Shown: positions 1 to 8,752 of the stretch, piece by piece
Layout: the number at the start of each line of letters is the position of its first letter
Position numbering within the stretch: position 1 is the first letter of the stretch
Source of the DNA: Pseudomonas sp. LS44
Lineage (GTDB): Bacteria > Pseudomonadota > Gammaproteobacteria > Pseudomonadales > Pseudomonadaceae
Direction: 5' to 3'
DNA length: 64,000 nucleotides
NCBI RefSeq assembly: GCF_024730785.1
Contig: NZ_CP102830.1
Span: 2,728,001 to 2,792,000, forward strand
Notes under the pieces: generated by a model
The model's input: only the letters and a program-made list of their open reading frames with translations
Told to the model about the DNA's origin: nothing
Databases searched by the model: none
Program-made: the position numbers and the translations under genes

Positions 1-956
1 GGCGTCGCCGGCTTGGGCGCCGCCGGCGCAACCACCGCCGGCTTAGCCACCGCAACGGCGACATCTCCGTCCTCAGCTGGAGCGGTGAACTTGCCCTTGC
101 CATGTAACTGGTCGAGCAGCGCTTCGAATTCATCGTCGCTGATCAGCTCACCTGCCGGGCCCACTGCTGGTGCTGGCGTCGGCGCTTGCACCGCAGTCGG
201 CTCTACCACCGCCTCGGCAGCGAACTTGCCTTTGCCGTGCAGTTGATCGAGCAGTGCTTCGAATTCGTCGTCGTTGATTTCATTGCTGACTGCGGCAGGC
301 GCAACCGGCGCTTCGACGACTGCCGCCGCGGCGGCGGCGAGGCCGGTACCAGCGAACTGGCCCTTGCCATGCAGTTGGTCGAGTAGCGCTTCAAACTCGT
401 CGTCGCTGATTTCGTCCCCGCAGGCCGCGGGTGCAGTTTCCGGTCGAGCAGGAGGCTCGTCGCCGAGCGCATCGAGCAGTTGCTCAAACTCGCTGTCGGT
501 GATGTCACCCGTCGGCTCGGCCACTGCCGCAACAGCAGGCGCAGCCACCGCTACCGACGGCGCGGCTTGCGGTTCGGCCAGGCGCGCCAAGGCGGCCAGC
601 AGTTCCGGCGATGCCGGCGTCAGTTCGACGCGCTCACGCACCTCGGTGAACATGCCGTTGACCGCATCCAGGGCTTCGAGCACTACGTCCATCAGTTCCG
701 AATCAACGCGTCGCTCACCCTTGCGCAGGATGTCGAAGACGTTCTCGGCGATGTGGCAGCACTCCACCAGTTCGTTTAGCTGGAGAAAACCGGCGCCGCC
801 TTTGACGGTATGGAACCCGCGAAAGATGGCATTGAGCAGATCCGCATCATCAGGACGGCTTTCCAGCTCGACCAGTTGCTCGGATAACTGCTCCAGAATC
901 TCGCCGGCCTCAACCAGGAAGTCCTGGAGGATTTCTTCATCGGCGCCGAAGCTCAT
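1..956 (-). CDS. cheA: Chemotaxis histidine kinase CheA (N-terminal part, cut by window edge)
   Basis: This is the cytoplasmic kinase that phosphorylates CheY in response to chemoreceptors. Only about 318 N-terminal residues are present; the P2 to P5 domains lie beyond the left edge. The start at 956 gives MSFGADEEILQDFLVE, the usual beginning of the P1 phosphotransfer domain. The phospho-acceptor histidine is in FRGFHTVKGGAGF (around residue 48). After P1, from about residue 150, comes a long Ala/Pro-rich linker carrying four copies of a short acidic/amphipathic motif (see the repeat entry). It lies 11 bp after cheZ and is the last visible gene of the fliA-cheY-cheZ-cheA run. Identity is certain; the truncation is only an edge effect. 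Confidence 0.97.
   Translation of the reverse strand, partial: MSFGADEEILQDFLVEAGEILEQLSEQLVELESRPDDADLLNAIFRGFHTVKGGAGFLQLNELVECCHIAENVFDILRKGERRVDSELMDVVLEALDAVNGMFTEVRERVELTPASPELLAALARLAEPQAAPSVAVAAPAVAAVAEPTGDITDSEFEQLLDALGDEPPARPETAPAACGDEISDDEFEALLDQLHGKGQFAGTGLAAAAAAVVEAPVAPAAVSNEINDDEFEALLDQLHGKGKFAAEAVVEPTAVQAPTPAPAVGPAGELISDDEFEALLDQLHGKGKFTAPAEDGDVAVAVAKPAVVAPAAPKPAT
87..503 (-). repeat. Four in-frame motif repeats in the CheA linker
   Basis: Within cheA the motif (I/L)(S/N)DDEFEALLDQLHGKG(K/Q)F is encoded three times, at 354-411, 222-278 and 87-143. A shorter diverged version (ITDSEFEQLLDALG) is at 462-503. Spacing is about 40 to 45 codons, with Ala/Pro/Val-rich linker between. 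The copies differ at synonymous positions, so the peptide is kept rather than being a fresh DNA duplication. They probably form short amphipathic helices used as docking motifs. Confidence 0.85.
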
Positions 957-967
957 TCACGTGCTCC

Positions 968-1756
968 CTAAAAACCTAGGCTGGATAGCAGATCGTCGAC
1001 ATCGTCCTGACCGGATACAACGTCATCACGCTTATCGGCATGAATCTGCGGACCTTCACCCCGGGATGAATTTTTTTGTTGTTTTTGTTCGGCACGGACA
1101 GTGTCGACGCTGTGTTCGATGCCGGCGAAACGGTCGACACTGCTGGCCATCAGCATCAGTTTGAGCAGATCGGCCTCGACTTCGGTCACCAGTTGCGTGA
1201 CGCGCTTGATCACCTGACCGGTGAGGTCCTGGTAGTCCTGCGCCAACATGATGTCGTTGAGATTGGCCGAGAGCTTTTGCGTATCACGCTCGCTGCGCGC
1301 AAGGAACAGCTCGATACGTTTGGCCAGTTCGCGGAACGCATCGGCGCCCAACTCGCGGCGCATGAAACGCCCCCAGTCGGCACTCAAGCTCTGCGCTTCG
1401 TCGCCCAGATCGTTGACCAGCGGCGCGCTCTGCTCGACCAGGTCCATGGTGCGGTTGGCCGCCCGCTCGGTCATGGTCACCACGTAGTTCAGACGCTCGG
1501 TAGCGTCGGTGATCTGCGAGACTTCCTGGGCATGCGGCATGCGCGGGTCGAGCTGGAAGTTGACGATCGAGTTGTGCAACTCGCGCGTCAGCTTGCCGAC
1601 CTCCTGGTACAGGCCGCGATCGCGCGCCTTGTTGAGCTCGTGAATGAGCTGCACGGCGTCGCCGAAGTTGCCTTTTTCGAGACTTTCGACCAGCTCGCGG
1701 GCATGGGTTTTCAGGGTCGACTCAAGGTCACCCAGTGGGGATTCGTTGTGATCCAT
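968..1756 (-). CDS. cheZ: CheY-phosphate phosphatase CheZ
   Basis: CheZ removes phosphate from CheY and so ends the switching signal to the flagellar motor. The 262-residue product has the family layout: a long helical hairpin over about residues 30-200, the catalytic segment around LNDIMLAQDYQDLTGQVIKRV (Asp and Gln of the D-x-x-x-Q signature), and a loose tail ending DDVDDLLSSLGF, the C-terminal helix that binds CheY. It lies between cheY (19 bp upstream) and cheA (11 bp downstream) and is surely cotranscribed with them. Confidence 0.97.
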   Translation of the reverse strand: MDHNESPLGDLESTLKTHARELVESLEKGNFGDAVQLIHELNKARDRGLYQEVGKLTRELHNSIVNFQLDPRMPHAQEVSQITDATERLNYVVTMTERAANRTMDLVEQSAPLVNDLGDEAQSLSADWGRFMRRELGADAFRELAKRIELFLARSERDTQKLSANLNDIMLAQDYQDLTGQVIKRVTQLVTEVEADLLKLMLMASSVDRFAGIEHSVDTVRAEQKQQKNSSRGEGPQIHADKRDDVVSGQDDVDDLLSSLGF

Positions 1757-1775
1757 AGTGCCCTCGCGGCGAAGA

Positions 1776-2150
1776 TCAGCCGTTGACGCGCTCGAAGATC
1801 TTTTCGATCTTTTCCTTCAGGACTTGAGCCGTGAACGGTTTGACGACATAGCCGTTTACCCCGGCCTGGGCCGCCTCGATGATCTGATCGCGTTTGGCTT
1901 CGGCCGTGACCATCAGCACCGGCAGGTGCTTGAGGCGCTCGTCGGCGCGTACCGCGCGTAGCAGGTCGATGCCAGTCATGCCCGGCATGTTCCAGTCGGT
2001 CACCAGAAAGTCGAAATTGCCGCTTTGCAGCATCGGTAGTGCGCTGGTGCCATCGTCCGCCTCGGACGTGTTGGTGAAGCCCAGATCACGCAAGAGGTTC
2101 TTGATGATCCGTCGCATCGTCGAGAAATCGTCAACGATGAGGATTTTCAT
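1776..2150 (-). CDS. cheY: Chemotaxis response regulator CheY
   Basis: CheY is a single receiver domain; its phosphorylated form binds FliM and FliN and reverses the motor. The 124-residue form starts [12 protein letters not shown] and has the acidic pair D7/D8, phospho-acceptor D52 in VTDWNMPGM, and Lys in VVKPFTA. An in-frame TTG at 2162 would add four residues (MDKN). The GGAGGT box is only 4 bases from that TTG but 16 from the ATG, so the true start is not settled; I chose the ATG because the family begins there. There is no sigma-28 match in the 70 bp after fliA. Confidence 0.96.
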   Translation of the reverse strand: MKILIVDDFSTMRRIIKNLLRDLGFTNTSEADDGTSALPMLQSGNFDFLVTDWNMPGMTGIDLLRAVRADERLKHLPVLMVTAEAKRDQIIEAAQAGVNGYVVKPFTAQVLKEKIEKIFERVNG

Positions 2151-2232
2151 GTTTTTGTCCAAGTCGACCTCCGGTCAGTCTTAAAACGCCCCCGCCCGGG
2201 AAAGCGTCAATCAATCGTGCAACTGCAAATTT

Positions 2233-2979
2233 TCAGCGCGCGCGCCACTCGCCCAAACGTGCGCGCAGACGCGCTGCGCACTGGCTATGCAACTGGCTGA
2301 CCCGCGACTCGCTGACCCCCAGCACTTCGCCGATTTCCTTGAGATTGAGTTCTTCGTCGTAATACAGCGACAACACCAGCTTCTCGCGCTCCGGCAACTT
2401 GGCAATGGCGTCCGCCAGGGCCCCCTGGAAGCGTTCGTCTTCCAGTTCTCGTGCAGGTTGTGAGTGGGTACTTTCGGCGTCTTCAGCCAGCTCGCCATGT
2501 TCGCCGTCCTGGAGCAGGTCGTCGAAACTGAATAGGCGGCTGCCCAAAGTGTCGCCAAGAATGCCGTAGTAATCTTCGAGACTCAATTGGAGTTCGGCCG
2601 CAACCTCCTGATCTTTAGCGTCGCGTCCGGTTCGCGCTTCAATTTTCCGGATTGCGTCGCTGACCATGCGGCTGTTGCGGTGCACTGAGCGCGGTGCCCA
2701 GTCGCCTTTGCGCACCTCGTCGAGCATCGAGCCGCGGATGCGGATGCCGACGAATGTCTCGAAGCTCGCGCCTTTGCTGGCATCGTATTTCTTCGAGGCC
2801 TCGAGCAGGCCGATCATCCCTGCCTGGATCAAATCCTCGACCTGCACATTGGCTGGCAAACGGGCCAGCAAGTGGTAGGCGATGCGCTTGACCAACGGCG
2901 CATATTGTTCGATCAGCTGGTGCTGGGCATCACGAGCCTGTGCCTTGTAGTACATACGCAGTCCAGTGGTTGCGGTCAT
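2233..2979 (-). CDS. fliA: RNA polymerase sigma factor FliA (sigma-28)
   Basis: FliA directs RNA polymerase to late flagellar genes; targets visible in this window are fliC, fliS and flgM. The 248-residue product has sigma regions 2 (LVKRIAYHLLARLPANVQVEDLIQAGMIGLLEA, about residues 28-62), 3 and 4, with the region-4 helix-turn-helix near LNLKEIGEVLGVSESRVSQLH (about 212-232). The ATG overlaps the fleN stop by 4 bp, indicating translational coupling. Its activity is held by FlgM, encoded at 48.0 kb. Confidence 0.98.
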   Translation of the reverse strand: MTATTGLRMYYKAQARDAQHQLIEQYAPLVKRIAYHLLARLPANVQVEDLIQAGMIGLLEASKKYDASKGASFETFVGIRIRGSMLDEVRKGDWAPRSVHRNSRMVSDAIRKIEARTGRDAKDQEVAAELQLSLEDYYGILGDTLGSRLFSFDDLLQDGEHGELAEDAESTHSQPARELEDERFQGALADAIAKLPEREKLVLSLYYDEELNLKEIGEVLGVSESRVSQLHSQCAARLRARLGEWRAR

Positions 2980-3806
2980 ATGGCCGATTCGGTGGACGGA
3001 TGCTTGACCAGACGTTCGACGAAGAATTCCAGATGGCCGCGCGGATTGGCCGGAAGCGGCCAGCTATCGACTTTCTGGGCGATCGACTTGAACGCCAGGG
3101 AGCACTTCGAGCGCGGGAAGGCTTCATAAACCGCGCGTTGTTTCTGTACGGCTTTGCGCACCGATTCGTCATAGGGCACGGCGCCGACATACTGCAACGC
3201 GACGTCGAGGAAGCGATCGGTGACCTTGGTCAGTTTGGCGAACAGATTGCGACCTTCCTGCGGGCTGTGGGCCATGTTGGCCAGCACCCGGAAGCGGCTC
3301 ATGCCGTGGTCGCGGTTGAGCAGTTTGATCAGCGCATAGGCATCGGTGATTGAGGTCGGCTCGTCGCAAACCACCACCAGCACCTCCTGGGCGGCGCGCA
3401 CGAAGCTGACTACCGCATCGCTGATGCCGGCAGCGGTATCGACGATCAGGACGTCGAGGTTGTCGCTGATCTCACTGAATGCCTGGATCAGCCCGGCGTG
3501 CTGCATGGGCGTCAACTGCACCATGCTCTGCGTGCCGGAAGCCGCGGGTACCACGCGGATGCCGCCGGGCCCCTGAATGATCACGTCGCGCAGATCGCAC
3601 GTGCCATCGATCACATCGGCCAGGGTGCGCTTGGCGGTCAGGCCCAGCAGCACATCAACGTTGGCCAAGCCAAGGTCGGCGTCCATCAGCATTACCCGGC
3701 GACCGAGGTCGGCCAGGGCCAGGGACAGGTTCACCGAGACGTTGGTCTTGCCAACGCCGCCCTTGCCACCGGTCACTGCGATCACCTGTACGGGGTGCAT
3801 TGCCAT
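2976..3806 (-). CDS. fleN: Flagellar number regulator FleN (FlhG), MinD-like ATPase
   Basis: FleN is a ParA/MinD-family ATPase that restrains FleQ and keeps the flagellar number at one per pole. The 276-residue product has the deviant Walker A GGKGGVGKT (residues 13-21, K15 and K20), the switch region LMDADLGLANVDVLLG, and the Walker B segment LDVLIVDTAAGI. It begins ATGGCAATGCAC after an AAGGTG box. It follows flhF by 59 bp and overlaps fliA by 4 bp. Together with FlhF it points to polar flagellation. Confidence 0.97.
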   Translation of the reverse strand: MAMHPVQVIAVTGGKGGVGKTNVSVNLSLALADLGRRVMLMDADLGLANVDVLLGLTAKRTLADVIDGTCDLRDVIIQGPGGIRVVPAASGTQSMVQLTPMQHAGLIQAFSEISDNLDVLIVDTAAGISDAVVSFVRAAQEVLVVVCDEPTSITDAYALIKLLNRDHGMSRFRVLANMAHSPQEGRNLFAKLTKVTDRFLDVALQYVGAVPYDESVRKAVQKQRAVYEAFPRSKCSLAFKSIAQKVDSWPLPANPRGHLEFFVERLVKHPSTESAI

Positions 3807-3865
3807 GTTATTTCCACACCTTGTAATGCTTCATTTGACTGCTTCCCTTGCGGCCATCGAAATAT

Positions 3866-5185
3866 CTAGCCAACGCGCCGTTCAGCGCCTTGATAGAGGC
3901 CGGCAAACATCTCGGCCATGACGTCTTCGCTCGGCTCATCCGGCGTTTGCAGGCTGACCGCACGACTCACCAGTTGATGGCTGCGCGGTACCTGTAAGTC
4001 ATCGGGAATGCGCGGGCCATCGGCCAGATAAGCTACCGGTAACTGCTGACCGATAGCCAGCCCTAGAACCTCACCCAGATTCGCCGCTTCATCCACCTTG
4101 GTGATGATGCAGCCCACCAGCCCGCAGCGTTTGTAGCTATGGTACGCCGCCTTGAGCACCTGACTCTGGCTGGTCGCCGCCATCACCAGATAATTCCGCG
4201 ATTTGATGCCACGCGCCGCCAGGCTTTCCAGCTGCAGACGCAGGGCCGGATCGTTGGCCGGCAGGCCGGCGGTATCGATCAACACCATGCGCTTGCGCGC
4301 CAGCGGCGTCAGGGCCTGAGTCAGCGAGTGATCCGGGTCGACCTGGGTTACCGAGACGTTGAGGATGCGCCCGAGGGTCTTCAGCTGTTCCTGCGCGCCA
4401 ATCCGGAAGCTATCCATGCTGACCAAGGCGACATTTTGCGCGCCGTACTTGAGCACGTAGCGTGCCGCGAGCTTGGCCAGGGTGGTGGTTTTGCCCATGC
4501 CGGCCGGACCGACCAGGGCAATCACCCCACTCTCTTCCAGCGGCTCCAGCTTCGGCGTGCGAATCGCCTGGGCCAGATGGGCGAGCAACATGCGCCAAGC
4601 CTGGCGCGGCTCGTTGATATTGGCGACGCGCTCCAGCAGGTTGCGCGACAGCTCGGCGGGCAGGCCCATACGTTGCAGACGCCGCCAGAGGCTGGCCTGC
4701 TGCGGACGACGGTTCTGCATCTGCCCCCAGGCCATGGAACCCAGTTGCACCTCGATCAATTCCCGCAGACTGCTCATCTCGGAGCGCATGGCGTCCAGGG
4801 CACGTTGATCGGTGGCGACCGGCGCAGCGACAGGCGCTACCGGCAGCGGGCGCTCCAGATGCACCGGCGTGGCCGAGAGCTCGGGAGCGACCAAGGATTC
4901 GTTGGCAAACAGCTGACCGTCTTTCTTCAGCGCTTCACCCTTCTCGCGCAACACCAGCTCTGCCTGCGCCGAGGCGATCTTCGCCTGAGTCTTGCGCAGC
5001 TCGGCTTCCAGCGCCGGGTTGGGCTGCACCGGCGCCGCCGGCATTTGATAATCCAGGGCGGCAGTCAATTCGACACCGCCAGCAACCCGACGGGTGCCGA
5101 TGATCGACGCATCGGCGCCCAGCTCATCGCGAACCAGTTTCATGGCTTGGCGCATATCGGCAGCGAAAAAGCGTTTGACTTGCAT
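3866..5185 (-). CDS. flhF: Flagellar biosynthesis GTPase FlhF
   Basis: FlhF is an SRP-type GTPase that places the first flagellar components at the cell pole. The 439-residue form starts MQVKRFFAADMRQAMKLV. It has a variable basic/proline-rich N region (about 1-150), an N-domain helical bundle, then the G domain with GPAGMGKTTT (G1), DTAGLPANDP (G3) and ITKVDEA (G4). Twelve further codons are open upstream, but a GAGGT box sits 7 bases before the chosen ATG and the family starts with MQVKRFF. It begins 10 bp after flhA and precedes fleN. Confidence 0.97.
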   Translation of the reverse strand: MQVKRFFAADMRQAMKLVRDELGADASIIGTRRVAGGVELTAALDYQMPAAPVQPNPALEAELRKTQAKIASAQAELVLREKGEALKKDGQLFANESLVAPELSATPVHLERPLPVAPVAAPVATDQRALDAMRSEMSSLRELIEVQLGSMAWGQMQNRRPQQASLWRRLQRMGLPAELSRNLLERVANINEPRQAWRMLLAHLAQAIRTPKLEPLEESGVIALVGPAGMGKTTTLAKLAARYVLKYGAQNVALVSMDSFRIGAQEQLKTLGRILNVSVTQVDPDHSLTQALTPLARKRMVLIDTAGLPANDPALRLQLESLAARGIKSRNYLVMAATSQSQVLKAAYHSYKRCGLVGCIITKVDEAANLGEVLGLAIGQQLPVAYLADGPRIPDDLQVPRSHQLVSRAVSLQTPDEPSEDVMAEMFAGLYQGAERRVG

Positions 5186-5195
5186 GGCCTGGACC

Positions 5196-7325
5196 TCAGT
5201 TCTGTCCGACGGTGGCGACAATAGTTACCTGCTTGTTGTCAGGGATTTCCTGGTAGGCCAGCACGTGCATGTTCGGCACGGCCATCCGGGCAAACCGCGA
5301 CAGCATCGCCCGGACCGGACCGGCTACCAGCAATATCGCCGGCTTGCCGAGCATTTCCTGACGCTGGGCGGCGTCCACCAAGGAACGCTGCAACTTCTCA
5401 GCCATGCCAGGTTCGAGGAGGATTCCATCCTCGGCACCTTGACCGGCCTTCTGCAAGCTATTGAGCAATATCTGTTCCAACCTTGGTTCCAGGGTGATCA
5501 CAGGCAGCTCCGGCTCTAGTCCCACAAGGCTTTGCACGATTGCGCGGGCCAGCGCGACACGCACTGCAGCGATCATCGCGGCGGGATCTTGACTCTTGCC
5601 GGCGACGTTGGAGATGGCCTCGGCGATCGAACGGATGTCGCGCACCGGCACTTGTTCTTGCAGCAGCGCCTGCAGGACTTTCAGCAGCGTCGACAGCGAA
5701 ATCATTCCCGGCACCAGCTCTTCAGCCAGCTTCGGCGAGTTTTTCGCCAGCACCTGCAACAGTTGCTGGACTTCCTCGTGGCCGAGCAGCTCATGGGCGT
5801 GCTTATGCAGAACCTGGTTGAGATGAGTGGCGACCACCGTGCTGGCGTCCACCACCGTGTAACCGAGCGATTGCGCCTGGTCGCGCTGGGCGACGTCGAT
5901 CCACACCGCTTCGAGGCCGAACGCCGGATCTTTGGCGGCCACGCCGTTGAGCGTGCCAAACACCTGACCGGGATTGATCGCCAACTCGCGATCGGGATAG
6001 ACCTCGGCTTCGGCCACGCTGACGCCCATCAGCGTCAAACGGTAGGCGTTCGGCTGCAGGTCGAGGTTGTCGCGGATATGCACCGAGGGCATCAGGAACC
6101 CCATCTCTTGCGAGAGCTTCTTGCGGACCCCTTTGATCCGCGCCAGCAGCTGGCCGCCCTGGTTGCGGTCGACCAGCGGAATCAGCCGGTAACCCACTTC
6201 GAGGCCGACCATATCCACTGGAGTGACGTCGTCCCAACCCAGCTCCTTGATTTCCTGGGCCTTGTGCGCCGGCAGTAATTCTTGCTGGCGCTGCACTTCC
6301 TGTTCGGCCACGTGTTTGGCCTGATTCTGCCGATTGGCGATCCAGTAAGCCGCGCCGCCGGCAATGGCGCCGAGGCTGATAAACGACAGGTGCGGCATGC
6401 CCGGCACCAGGCCCATGGCGATGAGGATCGCCGCCGACACCGCCAGCGCCTTGGGCGAGGCGAACATTTGCCGGTTGACCTGCTGGCCCATGTCTTCGGA
6501 GCTGGACACCCGGGTGACCATGATCGCCGCCGCGGTGGACAGCAGCAGCGAGGGGATCTGCGCCACCAGACCGTCACCGATGGTCAACAAGGCGTAAACC
6601 TTGCCCGCATCGCCAAAGCTCATCTGGTGCTGGAAGATGCCGATAGCCATTCCGCCGATTAGGTTGATGAACAGAATCAGCAGACCGGCCACCGCGTCAC
6701 CGCGCACGAATTTACTGGCACCGTCCATCGAACCGTAGAAGTCGGCTTCCTGAGCCACTTCGGTACGACGCTTCTTGGCTTCTGGCTGATCGATCAAACC
6801 GGCGTTAAGGTCGGCGTCGATGGCCATTTGTTTACCGGGCATGGCGTCCAGGGTGAAACGCGCGCTGACCTCGGAAATCCGCCCGGCACCCTTGGTGACC
6901 ACCACGAAGTTGATGATCATCAAGATCGCGAACACCACGATACCGACCACGTAGTTGCCGCCGATCACCACATCGCCGAACGCCTGGATCACTTTACCGG
7001 CGGCGTCGTGGCCGTTCTGCCCATGCAGCAGCACTACGCGGGTGGAGGCGACGTTAAGCGCCAGGCGCAGCAAGGTAGCGACCAGCAGGATGGTCGGGAA
7101 CACCGCGAAATCCAGCGGCCGCAGCGCGTAGACGCTGACCAGCAGGACGACAATCGACAGGGCGATGTTGAAGGTGAACAGTACGTCGAGGAGGAACGGC
7201 GGCACCGGCAGCATCATCATGCCGAGCATCGCCAGCAGCAGCAGCGGCACGCCAAGACTGCCCTGGCGCAAGCCCGCCAGATTGGTGCGCATGTTGCCGA
7301 TCAACTGTGAACGATCTACTGCCAC
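5196..7325 (-). CDS. flhA: Flagellar type III export gate protein FlhA
   Basis: FlhA is the proton-conducting export gate in the inner membrane at the base of the flagellum. The 709-residue product has about eight membrane helices over residues 25-330, starting VPLLLLAMLGMMML. The conserved cytoplasmic FHIPEP stretch lies between helices 4 and 5, containing LDAMPGKQMAIDADLNAGLI. A large cytoplasmic C domain (about 360-709) docks chaperone-substrate complexes. A sigma-54-like element lies 57 bp upstream and flhF follows directly. Confidence 0.98.
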   Translation of the reverse strand: MAVDRSQLIGNMRTNLAGLRQGSLGVPLLLLAMLGMMMLPVPPFLLDVLFTFNIALSIVVLLVSVYALRPLDFAVFPTILLVATLLRLALNVASTRVVLLHGQNGHDAAGKVIQAFGDVVIGGNYVVGIVVFAILMIINFVVVTKGAGRISEVSARFTLDAMPGKQMAIDADLNAGLIDQPEAKKRRTEVAQEADFYGSMDGASKFVRGDAVAGLLILFINLIGGMAIGIFQHQMSFGDAGKVYALLTIGDGLVAQIPSLLLSTAAAIMVTRVSSSEDMGQQVNRQMFASPKALAVSAAILIAMGLVPGMPHLSFISLGAIAGGAAYWIANRQNQAKHVAEQEVQRQQELLPAHKAQEIKELGWDDVTPVDMVGLEVGYRLIPLVDRNQGGQLLARIKGVRKKLSQEMGFLMPSVHIRDNLDLQPNAYRLTLMGVSVAEAEVYPDRELAINPGQVFGTLNGVAAKDPAFGLEAVWIDVAQRDQAQSLGYTVVDASTVVATHLNQVLHKHAHELLGHEEVQQLLQVLAKNSPKLAEELVPGMISLSTLLKVLQALLQEQVPVRDIRSIAEAISNVAGKSQDPAAMIAAVRVALARAIVQSLVGLEPELPVITLEPRLEQILLNSLQKAGQGAEDGILLEPGMAEKLQRSLVDAAQRQEMLGKPAILLVAGPVRAMLSRFARMAVPNMHVLAYQEIPDNKQVTIVATVGQN

Positions 7326-7381
7326 GTCCTAACCCCGACTAACCATTCTTTTGACGCCGACAGGCGCTTTTCAGAAGGTAT

Positions 7382-7397
7382 GGCAAGAAGCATTCCA
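7382..7397 (-). promoter_or_regulatory. Candidate sigma-54 promoter of flhA
   Basis: On the minus strand TGGAATGCTTCTTGCC has the GG-N10-GC spacing of a -24/-12 promoter, though the -24 box (TGGAAT) is weaker than in the other flagellar promoters here. Transcription would start near 7370, about 45 bp before flhA. FleQ-RpoN control of flhA is known in Pseudomonas. Confidence 0.6.
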
Positions 7398-7460
7398 ACT
7401 CGTCAGGGGGCGGGTGAAATAGGGTTGGGCGTAGCGCGGAGTTGCGTCGTGCGGGTGGTC

Positions 7461-7571
7461 GTAGGTTGGGCTGAGCTCCGCGATGCCCAACGTCGGAGTC
7501 CGGCGTGGTCACGGTGTTGCGGCTCGGCACCGCCTGTTGGGCATCGTCGCGGGCTCCTCAGCCCAACCTAC
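7461..7571. repeat. Palindromic repeat with perfect 15-bp ends between flhB and flhA
   Basis: The element begins GTAGGTTGGGCTGAG and ends with its exact reverse complement. Inside are subrepeats GATGCCCAACG and GTTGGGCATCG. A half copy (GTTGGGCATCGCTGCGCTC..CCAACCTAC) recurs at 20141-20172. It fills most of the 274-bp spacer between the flhB stop and flhA, and probably serves as a bidirectional hairpin or terminator. Confidence 0.85.
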
Positions 7572-7599
7572 AATCGCGGGTCCTCCCGCGACGAGGCGA

Positions 7600-8736
7600 T
7601 CACTCGTCGCGGCGCAGATCCGGCGGTATTGGCAGGTCGTTCAGCGGCGTCGGGCGTTTGCCTTTGCCGGTCTGGAACTGGCGCAGCTGGTAGACATAGG
7701 CCAGGACTTGGGCGACGGCCAGATAGAGGCCTGCGGGGATCTCCCGGTCCAGCTCAGTGGAGTGATACACCGCCCGCGCCAGGGCCGGCGATTCGAGGAT
7801 CATGACCTTGTGCTCTTGGGCGATCTCGCGGATTTTCAACGCCATGAAATCGCCACCCTTGGCCAGCAACACCGGCGCCGCGCCTTTGCTCGGGTCGTAT
7901 TTGAGCGCCACGGCGAAGTGCGTCGGGTTGGTGATCACCACGTCGGCCTGCGGGACCGCAGCCATCATCCGCCGCTCGGACATCTCGCGCTGCATCTGCC
8001 GGATCCGCTGTTTGACCTCGGGCTTGCCTTCGCTGTCCTTGTACTCGTCGCGCACTTCCTGCTTGGTCATCATCAGCTTCTGCTTGTTGTCCCAGAGCTG
8101 AAACGGCACATCCACCGCGGCAATCAGGATGATCCCGCAGGACATCCACAGGGCGCTCCAACCGACCACCTGCACGCTGTGCAAAATCGCCATATCCAGC
8201 GGCTCCTGGGCAATCGCCAGCAACGCATCGCGATCGCTGGACAGCACCGCCAACGCCACCAGCAGCACCACCAGGAACTTCGCCAAGGCCTTGACCAACT
8301 CGATCAACGCCTTGGCCGAGAACATCCGCTTGAGCCCGGCCAGCGGATCCATGCGACTGAACTTGGGCTGCAACGCCTCCATGGAGAACAGCCAGCCACC
8401 CAGAGCAATCGGACCGAGGATAGAGGCAATCAGCAAAGTAACGAACAATGGCACCAGCGCTTCGATCGCCATTTTTCCCGACGCCATCAGCCACAGGCCC
8501 ATGGACTGCTCGTTGAGCAACACCTCACGCGACAGGCTGAAATTGGCACGCATGACCTGCATCATCATGTCGGCCAAGCTGCCGCCAGTGGCCAGCAAGC
8601 CACCAGTGCCCGCCAACAGAATGGCCAGCGTGTTGAGCTCGCGGGACCGCGCGATCTGACCCTTTTCACGTGACTCGCGTCGCCGCTTCTCTGTGGGTTC
8701 CTCGCTCTTGTCGGCGCCGCTTTCGCTCTCGGCCAT
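7600..8736 (-). CDS. flhB: Flagellar export switch protein FlhB
   Basis: FlhB is the membrane export component that switches substrate class from rod/hook to filament after autocleavage. The 378-residue form starts MAESESGADKSEEPTEKR, the conserved N-terminal signature. Four membrane helices lie between about residues 30 and 210. The self-cleaving NPTH motif is in VVITNPTHFAVAL, around residue 270. An upstream extension of 28 codons is open but runs into fliR and lacks family similarity. It is the last gene of fliLMNOPQR-flhB, 16 bp after fliR. Confidence 0.97.
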   Translation of the reverse strand: MAESESGADKSEEPTEKRRRESREKGQIARSRELNTLAILLAGTGGLLATGGSLADMMMQVMRANFSLSREVLLNEQSMGLWLMASGKMAIEALVPLFVTLLIASILGPIALGGWLFSMEALQPKFSRMDPLAGLKRMFSAKALIELVKALAKFLVVLLVALAVLSSDRDALLAIAQEPLDMAILHSVQVVGWSALWMSCGIILIAAVDVPFQLWDNKQKLMMTKQEVRDEYKDSEGKPEVKQRIRQMQREMSERRMMAAVPQADVVITNPTHFAVALKYDPSKGAAPVLLAKGGDFMALKIREIAQEHKVMILESPALARAVYHSTELDREIPAGLYLAVAQVLAYVYQLRQFQTGKGKRPTPLNDLPIPPDLRRDE

Positions 8737-8752
8737 CAGCGCGGACTCCTCA

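Noticed and set aside
2163-2232. Possible promoter before cheY
   Set aside because: A TTGACG is visible on the minus strand, but no convincing -10, -24/-12 or sigma-28 pair goes with it. Read-through from fliA explains expression.
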